The notes: a model not told the origin generated them from the letters alone. Positions 27,328-37,949 are shown, numbered from the stretch's first letter. The stretch: 64,000 bases of DNA from Leptothoe spongobia TAU-MAC 1115 (GCF_018739885.1 NZ_JADOES010000018.1:32617-96616); one strand, 5' to 3'. Numbers and translations are program-made.

Positions 27328-27933
27328 ATGGCTTCACCCACATCATCAACGTCTGAATCATTTGGCCAGTTCGCTAGCGATCTGCAGAAAGAGAACCTAT
27401 GCGTTAAAATCGACTTTCCAGTAGAGTTAGTAAAACAGCGAAAGTTTTGGCCCAATAGCAATCTATCTGCCAAGTTCGTTTCAGAATACATATCAATCTT
27501 CTTCCCAGCTGACAACAATCGATCTGATCAACTACGACAACGTACAGAAATAACCGACGCAGCTCGATATATTACTAATGAGCTATTAGAGAATGCATTT
27601 AAATTCTCCTGTACTAGAGCAAAACAACCTGTACAGATGTGCTTATATCACTATTCCAATCGGTTGGTCATCACGGTCACCAATACTGCGCATACCAACA
27701 ATATCAAATCGTTTAGATCGCTAATTCATGATCTAACAACATTAGATCTGACCGAACTCTACGTAGAACGTTTGGAAAAAAACTTAGACCACAAAAATGC
27801 CTACAGTTCTGGTCTCGGGTTCATTACTATTTTGATTAATTACAATACAAAACTGGGTTGGAAAATTGAGCAAAGCTCACCAGAATCAGACTGCTTTCTG
27901 GTAACTACTATGGTCCAGCTACTCTATGACTAG
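27328..27933 (+). CDS. GHKL ATPase, anti-sigma-factor-kinase type
   Basis: A protein of about 201 residues with a GHKL ATP-binding fold. The N box is ITNELLENAFKFS (about residues 80-92) and the G2-like loop is SSGLGFITILINYN (about 163-176). There is no HisKA domain, so it is not a classical histidine kinase; it resembles the RsbW/Slr1861-type kinases that phosphorylate STAS antagonists. The ATG at 27328 has GGGAG at 27311-27315; the frame also extends upstream into the phosphatase gene. It follows the PP2C gene by 20 bases and is very probably co-transcribed. The STAS protein at 29697 is the likely substrate. Confidence 0.8.
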   Translation: MASPTSSTSESFGQFASDLQKENLCVKIDFPVELVKQRKFWPNSNLSAKFVSEYISIFFPADNNRSDQLRQRTEITDAARYITNELLENAFKFSCTRAKQPVQMCLYHYSNRLVITVTNTAHTNNIKSFRSLIHDLTTLDLTELYVERLEKNLDHKNAYSSGLGFITILINYNTKLGWKIEQSSPESDCFLVTTMVQLLYD

Positions 27934-28044
27934 ACTGTCTAACAAAACAAGCACCTAAGGTAAAAGTCCAGGTAAAAGTTTTGCAGAAGTAAAACAAGAC
28001 ATGGAAGCAAAGCTATATACTCATCCTGAACAACCCACGGAGAC

Positions 28045-29700
28045 TTGTTAATCAGCACTGTCATGATAGCTCAGTTAACTCTCTATCAGAAAGATATCTT
28101 TTATATTGCTCTTAGCCTAGGTATTACTGTCTTTGGCGCAGTCGGTTTATATGTGGTCTTGTTTCATCTGCTACGCTCTTATTTTCGCAAATTTGAGCAA
28201 GACATCGCATTGGTAACGCTCAATGTATCTGCCTATCCGGGTTTAACATTATTTGTATTGCTCGGTCTGGCAATTATCGCCAAAACCTCTCATAGTTTAG
28301 CGACTGTCGAATGGTTACAGCGCCTGCTGTTAGGCGGCATCATTGTCATCATCAGCTATTGGTGTTTGCGCCTGTTCAAACAAGTCTTGATCTATTACCT
28401 CAAAGATTATGCTGAAACCACTGAGGTAATGTGGGATGAAGTGCTTCTACCCCTGCTAGAAGCAATTGTTCCAGTCATGATTATCTTGATGAGTGGAGCC
28501 CTGATCATGCAACTTTGCTTGGGGTTAAACTTAACTGGTGCTTGGGTAACCCTGGGTGGTAGCGCCTTTATCATTGGCTTTGCAGTAAAAGACATTCTAG
28601 CCAACTTTTTTAGTGGTATTGCCCTATTAATAGATAGTCCCTTCCGATTCGGGGATGTACTCCGCATAGAAATCGGTAATGAAGAGTCCAGCCATTTGGG
28701 CATTCTGCGAAAAATTGGAGTGCGCGTTACCCACATCTACATATTTGAACTTCACACAGAAGTCTATATTCCCAATAGTGTGATGCAAAGCCACAAAATC
28801 ACCAATTTGAGCCGCCCCATTGAACCCGTTTTTTTCTCAACACCGATTGAATTCGATCCACAGTGTAACCTAGAGCGTGCCAAAAAGATTATGCAGGAGA
28901 TTCTCTTGGCCCACCCGGATACTGTAGGAAACATTGAGTCTAAACTAACCTGTCTCAAGAACTACTACAGCTGGGAAAATGAATTCGTCCACAAGAAGGA
29001 AAATGGCATACAGCGACTCTTAGCTGAATACGCAGTCAACAACAAATTAGAAGAGGTTGAAGATGCATTAAGAGCTATGATGATCACGTTACAATTTGTA
29101 GAACAAGGTGGGTTAACTCAGGAAGAAATTGACACGGTACAAACTGAGTATGATGACATTCTAACGTTGATGGGTCTTACAGTCGTTAAACAAAAAACGC
29201 GTAAACAGTCATTGTTCAATTTGCAGCATATTCAGCCTACGTTTGTACTCAGAGAAACGAAAGATCCTGACTCCCTGATCAATCTAGTGCGAAAGTGGTA
29301 TCGCATTTGGCTAAGCGACCCGAACATGGCTGATGAGGATGAATATGTACTGCTAGAAATTTGGGAGCGCAAAATTGAGCTGCTAAAACGGCGCACACGT
29401 AAGCTACATCAAAAGATTCTAAATCCACTTCAAGAAGAAACTCGACTAGATGATTATGTCAAAGAGCTAGTCCGATGGTTACGAGATCGATTTAAACAAG
29501 CCCGTAGCTCATGGCACGAACCAGAGGTACGAATGGAACGGGTAGTGAAGGACGAAGGGCACACCTATATCCGATTTACCCTCAACTATTACGTTGATGA
29601 TATCCGTCTAGAGGATGGGGAGCGGGGTGCTCGTGTTAACAGCGATATCCATCGCGAGATTATGCATCATCTAAAAGATGATTGTCGTAGCCAGGTTTAA
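28045..29700 (+). CDS. MscS-family mechanosensitive channel protein
   Basis: A 551-residue membrane protein. Five or so helices (about 18-45, 63-85, 93-115, 138-160, 165-190) lead into the MscS domain with the pore and beta text WVTLGGSAFIIGFAVKDILANFFSGIALLIDSPFRFGDVLRI, given here in parts at about 168-210, and later VYIPNSVMQSHKITNLSR. A long charged C-terminal cytoplasmic extension (about 320-551) is larger than in E. coli MscS. The TTG at 28045 is nominal; an ATG at 28063 is an alternative. It sits between the GHKL gene and the convergent STAS gene. Its stop codon overlaps the STAS stop (shared TTAA at 29697-29700). Confidence 0.88.
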   Translation: MLISTVMIAQLTLYQKDIFYIALSLGITVFGAVGLYVVLFHLLRSYFRKFEQDIALVTLNVSAYPGLTLFVLLGLAIIAKTSHSLATVEWLQRLLLGGIIVIISYWCLRLFKQVLIYYLKDYAETTEVMWDEVLLPLLEAIVPVMIILMSGALIMQLCLGLNLTGAWVTLGGSAFIIGFAVKDILANFFSGIALLIDSPFRFGDVLRIEIGNEESSHLGILRKIGVRVTHIYIFELHTEVYIPNSVMQSHKITNLSRPIEPVFFSTPIEFDPQCNLERAKKIMQEILLAHPDTVGNIESKLTCLKNYYSWENEFVHKKENGIQRLLAEYAVNNKLEEVEDALRAMMITLQFVEQGGLTQEEIDTVQTEYDDILTLMGLTVVKQKTRKQSLFNLQHIQPTFVLRETKDPDSLINLVRKWYRIWLSDPNMADEDEYVLLEIWERKIELLKRRTRKLHQKILNPLQEETRLDDYVKELVRWLRDRFKQARSSWHEPEVRMERVVKDEGHTYIRFTLNYYVDDIRLEDGERGARVNSDIHREIMHHLKDDCRSQV

Positions 29701-30053
29701 CCTAACTCCACAATCATCCCAGGCATCAGGCGCTTCAGATTCACTAAAGACTTTGCCTGCCAGGGAATCGTATCAGATCCCCTAATCGTCATAGCAATCT
29801 TAGCTGATCTACGAACTTTGATAACAAACTTCGAAATAACGTTAATACCAGAACTATTCAGAAATTTAAGCTCCCGCAGATCAAGCGTTAGTTGCCTGGG
29901 TTCTTGGCTAGTCGCATCTTCTAGACACTGCTCTAACAAGTTTGCAATCGGTGGATATTCCCCCATGCCCATCAGAGCTAGTTCACCTTTGAATGTCACG
30001 GTTGAAACCGCTTGCTCATAGACAACCTCATACTCTTTACCCTTTATTTCCAT
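29697..30053 (-). CDS. STAS-like anti-sigma-factor antagonist (slr1659 type)
   Basis: A protein of about 118 residues with a STAS-like fold. LTLDLRELKFLNSSGINVISKF (seen in parts at about residues 55-76) carries the conserved NSSG, where the Ser is the usual phospho-site of RsbV/SpoIIAA proteins. It resembles the cyanobacterial slr1659-type regulators. The ATG at 30053 is preceded by GGAGAG five bases upstream and is preferred to an earlier start at 30101. It is the third part of a partner switch with the PP2C phosphatase and the GHKL kinase. It lies 96 bases downstream of the CHAT gene on the same strand, so it may be expressed with the TpsB-CHAT operon. Confidence 0.82.
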   Translation of the reverse strand: MEIKGKEYEVVYEQAVSTVTFKGELALMGMGEYPPIANLLEQCLEDATSQEPRQLTLDLRELKFLNSSGINVISKFVIKVRRSAKIAMTIRGSDTIPWQAKSLVNLKRLMPGMIVELG

Positions 30054-30149
30054 GTTCGCTCTCCACAACTTTGCCTTTCGGGTAGATATCCAACCTATCA
30101 ATCATAGCTGAGCAATTGAGCCATCGCAGCAAACAGCTACTAACAGCGT

Positions 30150-33100
30150 CTATAACCAGTTACCGACCAAAACATAGGGAGCCCAGAAAAAGGGATGCTG
30201 TCGAAAGCGAGGAATTTCTAAAATTGAGAGCTGAGCACGACGTAATGCCTCTGCTTTGGTCACATCACCAGAAGTCAGCTCGTCATAAAATCGGCTGATC
30301 AGCAAAGCAGTTGCTTCATCACTGACTTGCCATAAAGAACCTAAGGTACTCCTTGCACCGGAACGGACCGCAGTACCAGCCAACCCTAATGCCGCTTGCT
30401 GATCACCAATAGCAGTCTCACAGGCACTCAACACCAGTAGCTCCACAACATCATCTGAGGTTGTTTGGTCTAAGCCAGTGGTCAGCAAGAGATCTCGAAG
30501 TTGGTGCACACTCAGTCGATCATTCCAGGTCAAGATAAAGGTTTCATCAAAACTGGAGCTAAATTGACCGTGGGTAGCTAAATGGACCACCGGTGCGTTG
30601 GCTGTCCGAATGGCCTGAGCAAATGTTTCACGGGTAAAGTCTTGATTGAGCAGGGTCCTCTGGGCAGAGAGCTTGGCTTCAACTTCAGCAATTTCAGGAG
30701 CCACATTAGGCAGGGAAGGAAATCCCTGACGCGCTTCTGTCAAACCAGCGGCTAATACACCCAGATTCTGAGGCTCAACTGAGGTAGGCTCTAATAATTG
30801 CAGCCCTGGCGTTAAAGCAATGGCATAACGTTCCATCAAATACCGTTGGCCATCATAGAGTGCCGCCATCGGTACATTTCGTAGGACACCGTCAGAAACA
30901 AATACCAACGTATTGACATCGCTATTTTCTAAATCCGTGATCAAGGGCTGCACTAACCAGTCATATACCTGTTGAGAAAGCTCCAAATAGCGCTGACTAG
31001 TCCGTTGCACTAGAGCTGTTCGTAGGTCTAACACGGTCGCCTCCAATTGAGGCTTAGAGACAGCACTGCTGTAGTGGCGAAGAGGCTGTCCTGGTAACCG
31101 GACAATTATATCCAGTCGATCCGGCAAAATAATCGGATAAACAACCGCCGCTTGCCGATCTATTTGATCAATCAGCACTGGATTAGCTGATAGACAAGCT
31201 TCCCTAAAGAAATTATCGAGTTCTGCCAGCTGTAGAGACTCTATGACAGTCCTCGCCTTTTCAAGATTCTCCGGTGGGACTGTTGTGTCCACCAACAGTA
31301 GACTAACAAGCTCGCGATGGATCGGTTCCACACCAGCTTGAAAAGCGGCTTGCACCTCAGGATTGATCGAGGCCAGGTCGCTACGTAGCAGTTGCAGAGT
31401 TTTGACCGATTCACTATAAGCCTTAATGGCTTTAGTGTAGTTAGGGTTTTGGTCGTTTTTAGAGCTGCTTTGAGAAATATTTGCTTTGAAAATCCGACCT
31501 AATTGCCACTGCCAACGATAGGAAATTTCTGGGGCATCCAGGCTTTGGGAAATCAGAAGAGCCTTTTGGGTAAAAACTTCAGCCTCTTGCCATTGTTGTG
31601 CCTGTTCATGCAGATATCCTAAACTACCCAGTACATAGGACTCTGAGCGTAGATCGCCTAATACCTTAGCATCCTCTTGAGCCAGCTGTAGCAATTGAAT
31701 AATATCTGCCTGCGCGTTTACTGACGGCGTCCGCTTTGGCACTTCTAATGCAGGTGCTGTCTGGGGTATACTCCCATTCCCTCCTAAAAATTGTTCGACC
31801 AGATTGAGATTATTACGGGTGTAGGTATCAGCATCGATAGCCATTGCTGGTCCACGAACTGTTGTGACTGATGAGCGTCCTCCTAAAAACTGTTCGACTA
31901 AATTGAGATTGTTGCGGGAGTAGGTTGATGCGTCTGAGATGGTCCTACTCTCGATCATATTACCTGAGCCTGCAGTAGTCTCTGTAATAGATCCGATGGA
32001 GCGATCAATAAATAGACCAACCAAATCGAGACTATCGCGGGTATAAGTACTGGGTAAGGTTGTTGGGTTGGTTGCTCCCGAGTATCTTGGAGCTTTTTCT
32101 AAACGAGCATTACGTTGGCTGATTTTGAGACGACTCTCTGCCAGATTAATTTTAGCGTAGACAACGGCTTGGTTGGGGGGCAACTGTTCCAGTGATGGCT
32201 GAATTTGTCGAGCCAGTGCTTCTGCTCGCTGCCATTGTTGAGTATTGATCAAAACCGCCAGTTCACTCAGCTGGGCCTGAATAGTGGTAATGGGTTTTGC
32301 CGATTGGCTAACAACCTGTTGATAATATTGTTGTGCCGTTTCTAGCTGTCCTAGGGCTTCAACTGTATTACCCAAGCTCAACTGAATTGTTACAGTCAAT
32401 TGCGATAGGCCCAATCGTTGGGCCATTTTTAAACTAGTTTGCAATGCGGTCTCAGCTCGCTCCAAATCACCAGCCACCCGTAAGGCTTCACCCAACATCT
32501 GCAGTCCTGTTGCTTTAATTTCAGAATCAGGCTGGTCGGCGAGGGCATCTGTCAAATCACTCAGGATGACAATGGCACGTCGATAGTGGCCCATAGCCTG
32601 CAATGCCTGGGCCTGGGTAAGGATAGAACGCAGCCTTCGATTTTCATCGCCCAGTTGGTCGTAGATTTCAGTGGCCGATTGCCATACTTGTAGAGCATCT
32701 AATGCCTTACCCTGATTGAGATACAGATGGCCCTGTATATCTAACATCCGAGCTAAGATTGATGATCGTTCCGCTATTGGCAACTGATCAACCACCTCTA
32801 ACCCCTTGGCAATCGTCTGCCTGGCCTCAGACCAACGCCCCAACTGTTGATAAACAAAGGCTAGATTCCTAAGTGCCAGGGCCTGATTGAGGTTGTCACC
32901 ATTACTTTGATACAACTCAATTACTTGTTGTAGCTGTGCAATTGCCTCACTGTAGGCACCGGCTTCAAACAAGGCACGACTTTGTTGCAAGTTCACATTC
33001 ACCCACAACGGCTCTTCTAGTTCTCGAAAACCTGCCCTGACTAATCCTACTGGCAGAAATACAGCACATAGCAACGCAGTCATAAAACCTAAAAACAGAC

Positions 33101-33167
33101 GTCGCCAACGGTGCTGCCAGGGGGCTAAAAATAGTCGCTTCAGGGGCCGAAAACTCAGTGGAACCAT
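30150..33167 (-). CDS. TPR-CHAT domain protein (caspase-like fold)
   Basis: A 1005-residue protein. A hydrophobic N-terminal segment (about 22-45) could be a membrane anchor or signal. TPR repeats run from about 50 to 340 and again from about 470 to 580. The C-terminal CHAT domain (about 690-1005) has the catalytic-type His866 in HLATHGQF and Cys916 in LSACETAIG, so the His-Cys dyad is intact; it ends GSLWQVSDEAT and FFWAPYVLVGNW, both typical. Between the two TPR blocks are three copies of a peptide with consensus TYTRNNLNLVEQFLGG (starting about residues 372, 412 and 444). It follows the TpsB gene by 46 bases. A protease role is inferred; a signalling or scaffolding role is possible. Confidence 0.9.
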   Translation of the reverse strand: MVPLSFRPLKRLFLAPWQHRWRRLFLGFMTALLCAVFLPVGLVRAGFRELEEPLWVNVNLQQSRALFEAGAYSEAIAQLQQVIELYQSNGDNLNQALALRNLAFVYQQLGRWSEARQTIAKGLEVVDQLPIAERSSILARMLDIQGHLYLNQGKALDALQVWQSATEIYDQLGDENRRLRSILTQAQALQAMGHYRRAIVILSDLTDALADQPDSEIKATGLQMLGEALRVAGDLERAETALQTSLKMAQRLGLSQLTVTIQLSLGNTVEALGQLETAQQYYQQVVSQSAKPITTIQAQLSELAVLINTQQWQRAEALARQIQPSLEQLPPNQAVVYAKINLAESRLKISQRNARLEKAPRYSGATNPTTLPSTYTRDSLDLVGLFIDRSIGSITETTAGSGNMIESRTISDASTYSRNNLNLVEQFLGGRSSVTTVRGPAMAIDADTYTRNNLNLVEQFLGGNGSIPQTAPALEVPKRTPSVNAQADIIQLLQLAQEDAKVLGDLRSESYVLGSLGYLHEQAQQWQEAEVFTQKALLISQSLDAPEISYRWQWQLGRIFKANISQSSSKNDQNPNYTKAIKAYSESVKTLQLLRSDLASINPEVQAAFQAGVEPIHRELVSLLLVDTTVPPENLEKARTVIESLQLAELDNFFREACLSANPVLIDQIDRQAAVVYPIILPDRLDIIVRLPGQPLRHYSSAVSKPQLEATVLDLRTALVQRTSQRYLELSQQVYDWLVQPLITDLENSDVNTLVFVSDGVLRNVPMAALYDGQRYLMERYAIALTPGLQLLEPTSVEPQNLGVLAAGLTEARQGFPSLPNVAPEIAEVEAKLSAQRTLLNQDFTRETFAQAIRTANAPVVHLATHGQFSSSFDETFILTWNDRLSVHQLRDLLLTTGLDQTTSDDVVELLVLSACETAIGDQQAALGLAGTAVRSGARSTLGSLWQVSDEATALLISRFYDELTSGDVTKAEALRRAQLSILEIPRFRQHPFFWAPYVLVGNWL

Positions 33168-33213
33168 GGTATTAAACCCAGCATGAATCTAGCAATAATG
33201 TCAAGAACAAAGG

Positions 33214-34932
33214 TTAAAAAAGGCGATAGTTAATGGCAAAGTAAAGGCCGTTTTCTTGCAAAGACGATGTTCGTTTGTCAATGTCCACTAGGGGAATACC
33301 CCAATCCAGACGAGCCGTTAGTCGATCCCCCTGTCGCCAAAGTAGGCCTATGCCAGTTGAGACCAATACGTTGGGATCTGGGTTAGGACCATTATGATTC
33401 CAACCACTTCCCACATCCACAAAGGGCGCAAGCTGAAGCAGCCCATCAATATTACGGGCACGATACACTGGCAGACGGACTTCCCCTGACAGAGAAAGTC
33501 CATTATCGGTTAGCAACACATTTTGGCGATACCCACGCACTGTTTGCTGTCCACCAAGGCCGAATTCTTCTAGCGGTAGCAGATCATCACCACTCAGTTG
33601 TAGACTGCCCTTGAGCAATAACAGAGTTTCTGGAGCCAATAGCTTTACCCACTGGGCCTGCCCACGCCAGGCGAAAAACTGACTATCGGGAGCATTGTCA
33701 TTAACAGTGGCATCTAACAGATCCAGACCTAGACTAAATTCAGAAAACAGCGCTAATACCTCACGATTGCCTGTTTGGGTCCATTCCTGAGAAAAACGCA
33801 GGGCTGACAGTCGGGTACGTCCGCCCGCATCAGCTCCAGGTGAGGGAAAGCCGACAGACTCGCCAATTACGTCGCCTAAAAAATCTGTCTTGCTACGCTG
33901 GTGTGTCAGCCTCAGTCCCAAAGCCAATTCCTCATTGGGAGTCTGTACCAGCGGTTGACGAAACGATACCCCATAGGTTTGTGATTCTGATTGAATATCC
34001 AAGAACGTAAACGGGTCTTCTATCACTGAGCTATCAGACAGGCTTACTTGCCAGCCGATGGTGCCGTTGCGAGCATTAATGGGAAATGCATAGTCCAAAC
34101 TGATTTCATCACTGCCGCTGGTGTTGAGGTATTCCAGCTCAAGGGGATCTCCCTGGCCCAGCAAGTTATCTTCAGTTAGGGCAATTCCTCGTCGCCAGCT
34201 ACCGACACTGGGAGAACGATTGTTGTCTGTGCGTAGCTCGACGTCAAACGTATCCGCTACCGTCACCTCTACATCTAAAATACTTGTGCCCGGCTCAGTC
34301 CCAGTAGCGAGTTCAGCCGTAATATTTTGAATCAGAGGATCGAGCTGTAGCAATCGGAGCCCCTCTAACAAACGCTCTGAGTTCAGCGGTGTAGACCCAG
34401 CCAAGGCTAGTCGACTACGGACATAGTTGGGGGATAGTCTCCCATCAATCGTGACATTGATATCTGTTAGCTGACCTTCCAGCACTTGAATTTGCAAAAT
34501 GCCATCGGTCAACGTTTGGGGTGGAATATAAGCACCGGAATTGACATAGCCTTGATCTACATAGCGCTGCGTAATCGCTGAACGCACCTCAAACAAATCG
34601 GCTGGGGTTAGAGGACGATTGAGATAAGGGGCTGTAATCTTTGCTAAGTCTGACTCACTAAAGACCGTACTACCTATAACTTCAAAGGCACTGACTACAA
34701 TACTTTCTGGCACCGTATCTGGAAGAGCAGGGGGGGGTGCGATCTCAGTCGGAGTGTCAAGGATGCTCTCGGACGGCAATGGCTGTATATCAACCGCTTC
34801 TGGAAACTCACTCTGAGCATATCGGGTTTGGGCCAGCGTTGACTCAGCAATCAGACTACTACAGGCAGCACACGTCCAAATCGATAGGCAAAACCGTAGA
34901 CAATAAGAAACAGGAACACGCAGCAGGGTCAT
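33214..34932 (-). CDS. TpsB outer-membrane transporter (ShlB/FhaC/HecB family)
   Basis: The outer-membrane pore of a two-partner secretion system, 572 residues. A signal peptide covers about residues 1-35 (ends STLAQT). A proline-rich linker leads to a POTRA domain of the ShlB type (about 80-155, with YVDQGYVNSGAYIPPQ and LQIQVLEGQ), a second POTRA-like segment (about 155-235) and a 16-strand-type beta barrel (about 240-572). The conserved barrel-lumen motif VRGYR is present in FGLGGQQTVRGYR. The protein ends in Phe, as outer-membrane barrels do. The probable cargo is the TPS exoprotein at 17137. It heads a likely operon with the CHAT gene. Confidence 0.93.
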   Translation of the reverse strand: MTLLRVPVSYCLRFCLSIWTCAACSSLIAESTLAQTRYAQSEFPEAVDIQPLPSESILDTPTEIAPPPALPDTVPESIVVSAFEVIGSTVFSESDLAKITAPYLNRPLTPADLFEVRSAITQRYVDQGYVNSGAYIPPQTLTDGILQIQVLEGQLTDINVTIDGRLSPNYVRSRLALAGSTPLNSERLLEGLRLLQLDPLIQNITAELATGTEPGTSILDVEVTVADTFDVELRTDNNRSPSVGSWRRGIALTEDNLLGQGDPLELEYLNTSGSDEISLDYAFPINARNGTIGWQVSLSDSSVIEDPFTFLDIQSESQTYGVSFRQPLVQTPNEELALGLRLTHQRSKTDFLGDVIGESVGFPSPGADAGGRTRLSALRFSQEWTQTGNREVLALFSEFSLGLDLLDATVNDNAPDSQFFAWRGQAQWVKLLAPETLLLLKGSLQLSGDDLLPLEEFGLGGQQTVRGYRQNVLLTDNGLSLSGEVRLPVYRARNIDGLLQLAPFVDVGSGWNHNGPNPDPNVLVSTGIGLLWRQGDRLTARLDWGIPLVDIDKRTSSLQENGLYFAINYRLF

Positions 34933-35594
34933 TTTATAGGATTGCTTTTATCTAGAGTCTTTATAAAAAGTCTAGGTAGGACAGTACGCGGTCTTAAGAC
35001 GTGGCCGGTGTAATTTTACCGCGAAGACTTTTTTGAGGGGCATCTTGAATCATCTCTTTGCAAGCTTTACCTTTTGATACACTCTTTTGATCCTAAATCT
35101 TGTGAGCACTTGTGAGCAGTGTATGTATTGGTTGCATCGCAACGAGCGATTTTTAATATGCCTATGCCAAAACCTGTGAAATTCTAGGAATGGCCTTGAG
35201 GTTGCTGACCAAGGGATGGCTTAGGGGCCGTTTGTCAGCCAATCTCAAAGGATATCAGCACTAATATCTTATTTTGCAATGCGTTGCTCGGTGCAATGTC
35301 ACACCGAGATTGCGGAAACACTAGCTAGTTATGGTTGATCCAGTATCTGAACGATTATATTTACTGATCTAGAGAGACTCTGCACTGAATCAACAACAAT
35401 TACCATTGGCTCAACAGTGATATCTACATTGCAATAATTTTGACTACTAGTCAGCCTTTACAGACGCTGATAACTGGTGAGCTTTATAGCTGTAAGAGAC
35501 TGTTGTGCCTTCTACTTGATTTAGGTTTTCTTAAGATAACGTCAAATCGATTCAACCGGCGTTAGGCTTTAGTGGTTAGAGCTCTTACCCGTCT
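34933..35594. other. Divergent intergenic region, 660 bases
   Basis: Holds the promoters of TpsB (left) and of the copper ATPase (right). The one structured element is the hairpin at 35287-35308. No small gene was recognised. Confidence 0.45.
35287..35308. repeat. Hairpin element, copy 1
   Basis: CTCGGTG-CAATGTCA-CACCGAG: a 7-base stem with an 8-base loop. It shares core and loop with 40961-40990, where the outer pair has changed from C-G to T-A, so pairing is kept. It lies about 290 bases upstream of the copper ATPase. Confidence 0.65.
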
Positions 35595-37949
35595 ATGTCT
35601 TCAACAGTTTTACCGCCGCCTGATGCGTCTGAACTAACCTCATCAGCCGTTGCTGTACTGAATGTAGATGGGATGATGTGTGCTGGCTGTGTGCAAACAG
35701 TTGAAACCCAGCTGCAGCAGTGTGATGGTGTGGCGACGGCAGCTGTGAACTTAGTGACTAAAGCAGCTGCGGTGCATTATCAGGCAGGGCAAGTTGAGCC
35801 TGAACAGTTAGCTACAATCTTGACCGATGCAGGATTTCCTAGCCGGGTACGTCAAGGTAACGATCCTGGGAATTGGTCTGAGCAGCAAGAGGCTGATCAG
35901 CAGGGACAAGTGTGGCGTCTTGCGATCGCACTCACCCTCTTAACCTTCTCGATTATTGGCCACTTAAACCACGTTGGCAATTTCCACAACAGATTTGCGT
36001 TCCCTGTTATCAATACCCTGGGTTTTCATTTTGCTTTAGCCTCGTTAACCCTGGTGGGGCCTGCCCGAGGCATTTTGCAAGATGGGTGGCATGGAGCTAG
36101 ACAAGCACGCCCCAATATGAATACCCTGGTGAGCATTGGGGCCTTGAGTGCTTACCTGACCAGCGTAGTGGCCTTAATTTTTCCTCAGCTGGGGTGGGAG
36201 TGCTTTTTTGATGAGCCGGTGATGCTACTCAGCTTTATTTTGTTGGGTCGGACTCTAGAAGAACGCGCCCGATTTCGTGCGACTGAAGCGCTACGCAGCT
36301 TGATTGCTCTACAGCCTAATGATGCTCGTTTGGTGACTAGTAGCGAGCTGTCTCAAACCATAGAGATTCCCATTAGCCAGGTACAAGTGGAGGATAGGTT
36401 ACGGGTATTACCTGGGGATAAAATCCCGGTGGATGGCCAGATTGAACAAGGTCAAACCACGATAAATGAATCTATGGTGACGGGAGAAGCCTTACCTGTT
36501 ACCAAGCGGATAGGCGATCAGGTAATCGGCGGCACCTTAAATCAATCCGGGAGCATTACCATCAAGGTCTGTCGGACCGGAGCTGATAGTATTCTCGCCC
36601 AAATGATTGCTTTAGTGGAGTCTGCCCAAACCCGCAAAGCTCCGATTCAGGGGTTAGCTGATCGAGTGTCAGGCTACTTTACCTATGGCATTCTCAGCCT
36701 GGCTCTGCTTACATTTCTCTTCTGGTACGGCGCTGGCTTAGTCCTCTGGCCAGAAGCGGCTCAAGCGGCTCTGGATCCTCACCACATGCACCACGGGCAT
36801 CAGCTACTAGAAACCTCCAGGTTATTGGTGAGTTTAAAGCTTGCGATCGCAGTTGTTGTGATCGCCTGTCCTTGTGCCCTAGGGCTGGCCACCCCCATGG
36901 CAATTTTGGTAGGGTCAGGCATTGGAGCCCAGCGAGGTTTGCTGGTGCGGGGTGGGGACGTACTAGAAACAGCCCACCGTTTGGACACTGTTATTTTTGA
37001 CAAAACCGGTACCCTGACCACTGGACACCCCTGGGTCACCGACTGCATCAGTTATGCCGACAATCTGTCTCAGGATGATGTCATTCGGTTAGCGGCCAGC
37101 GTTGAGCAAGAAACCCGACATCCCCTAGCAGCCGCAATTCTGGCAGCAGCAAAGCAACGACAACTTACACTAGTTGAAATCACTGACAGCGTGACAACTC
37201 CAGGGTTAGGCGTCACTGCAAAATTGCAAGAACAAACCGTATACCTTGGCAATCAGGCGTTGTTAGCTAAAGCGGATATCGCTACTAATGCGGCTGATAA
37301 TGACGCCAACTCCTTAAATGATCAAAGTAGTACCCTCGTTTATATTGCTGTTGATGGTCAGTTAGTAGGCTTAATTGCCGTGGCTGATTGCCCCCGTGAC
37401 GATGCGAGCACTGTCATCGATCAACTTAAGCGTAGGCACCTGCAAGTGCAGCTTCTCAGCGGAGATCGTTCTGATGTTGTACATCGTTTAGCCCGTGATT
37501 TAGCCATTCCTATGGCAAAGGGGGAAATGACCCCAGCCGCTAAAGTTAAAGAGATTGAAAAACTGCAGCAGGCGGGGCATTATGTCGGCTTTGTTGGAGA
37601 CGGCATCAACGATGCTCCAGCCCTGGCCCAGGCAGACTTGGGTATCGCCATGCATTCAGGCACTGATGTGGCCATAGAAACTGCTGATATTGTGCTAATG
37701 CGAGATCAGCTGACAGATGTATTAGCCGCCTTGGACCTTAGTCGTAGTACCTTTAATAAAATCCGTCAGAACTTGGCCTGGGCCTTTGGTTATAACCTGG
37801 TGTGTATTCCTTTAGCGGCGGGTATATTATTACCAAAATTTGGCATTGCCCTCAGTCCTGGTTTTGCAGGCGGCTTTATGGCCTTTAGCTCCATTGGCGT
37901 AGTGTTAAATTCGCTGCTCCTACGCTGGCAATTGAGAGAGCAATCTTGA
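35595..37949 (+). CDS. ctaA: Copper-translocating P1B-type ATPase
   Basis: A 784-residue metal pump. An N-terminal HMA domain (about residues 19-85) has the metal motif GMMCAGC. Eight membrane helices are expected; the ion-site motif is CPCALG (near 425) in helix 6, and the phosphorylation motif is DKTGT with Asp469. The HP motif (RHPLA) and hinge [19 protein letters not shown] are present. CPC with a single CxxC HMA domain is typical of Cu(I) pumps, and a His-rich loop (HHMHHGH) before helix 6 recalls cyanobacterial CtaA, which imports copper for plastocyanin. PacS is the alternative; I lean to CtaA. No adjacent chaperone or regulator gene was seen. Confidence 0.9.
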   Translation: MSSTVLPPPDASELTSSAVAVLNVDGMMCAGCVQTVETQLQQCDGVATAAVNLVTKAAAVHYQAGQVEPEQLATILTDAGFPSRVRQGNDPGNWSEQQEADQQGQVWRLAIALTLLTFSIIGHLNHVGNFHNRFAFPVINTLGFHFALASLTLVGPARGILQDGWHGARQARPNMNTLVSIGALSAYLTSVVALIFPQLGWECFFDEPVMLLSFILLGRTLEERARFRATEALRSLIALQPNDARLVTSSELSQTIEIPISQVQVEDRLRVLPGDKIPVDGQIEQGQTTINESMVTGEALPVTKRIGDQVIGGTLNQSGSITIKVCRTGADSILAQMIALVESAQTRKAPIQGLADRVSGYFTYGILSLALLTFLFWYGAGLVLWPEAAQAALDPHHMHHGHQLLETSRLLVSLKLAIAVVVIACPCALGLATPMAILVGSGIGAQRGLLVRGGDVLETAHRLDTVIFDKTGTLTTGHPWVTDCISYADNLSQDDVIRLAASVEQETRHPLAAAILAAAKQRQLTLVEITDSVTTPGLGVTAKLQEQTVYLGNQALLAKADIATNAADNDANSLNDQSSTLVYIAVDGQLVGLIAVADCPRDDASTVIDQLKRRHLQVQLLSGDRSDVVHRLARDLAIPMAKGEMTPAAKVKEIEKLQQAGHYVGFVGDGINDAPALAQADLGIAMHSGTDVAIETADIVLMRDQLTDVLAALDLSRSTFNKIRQNLAWAFGYNLVCIPLAAGILLPKFGIALSPGFAGGFMAFSSIGVVLNSLLLRWQLREQS

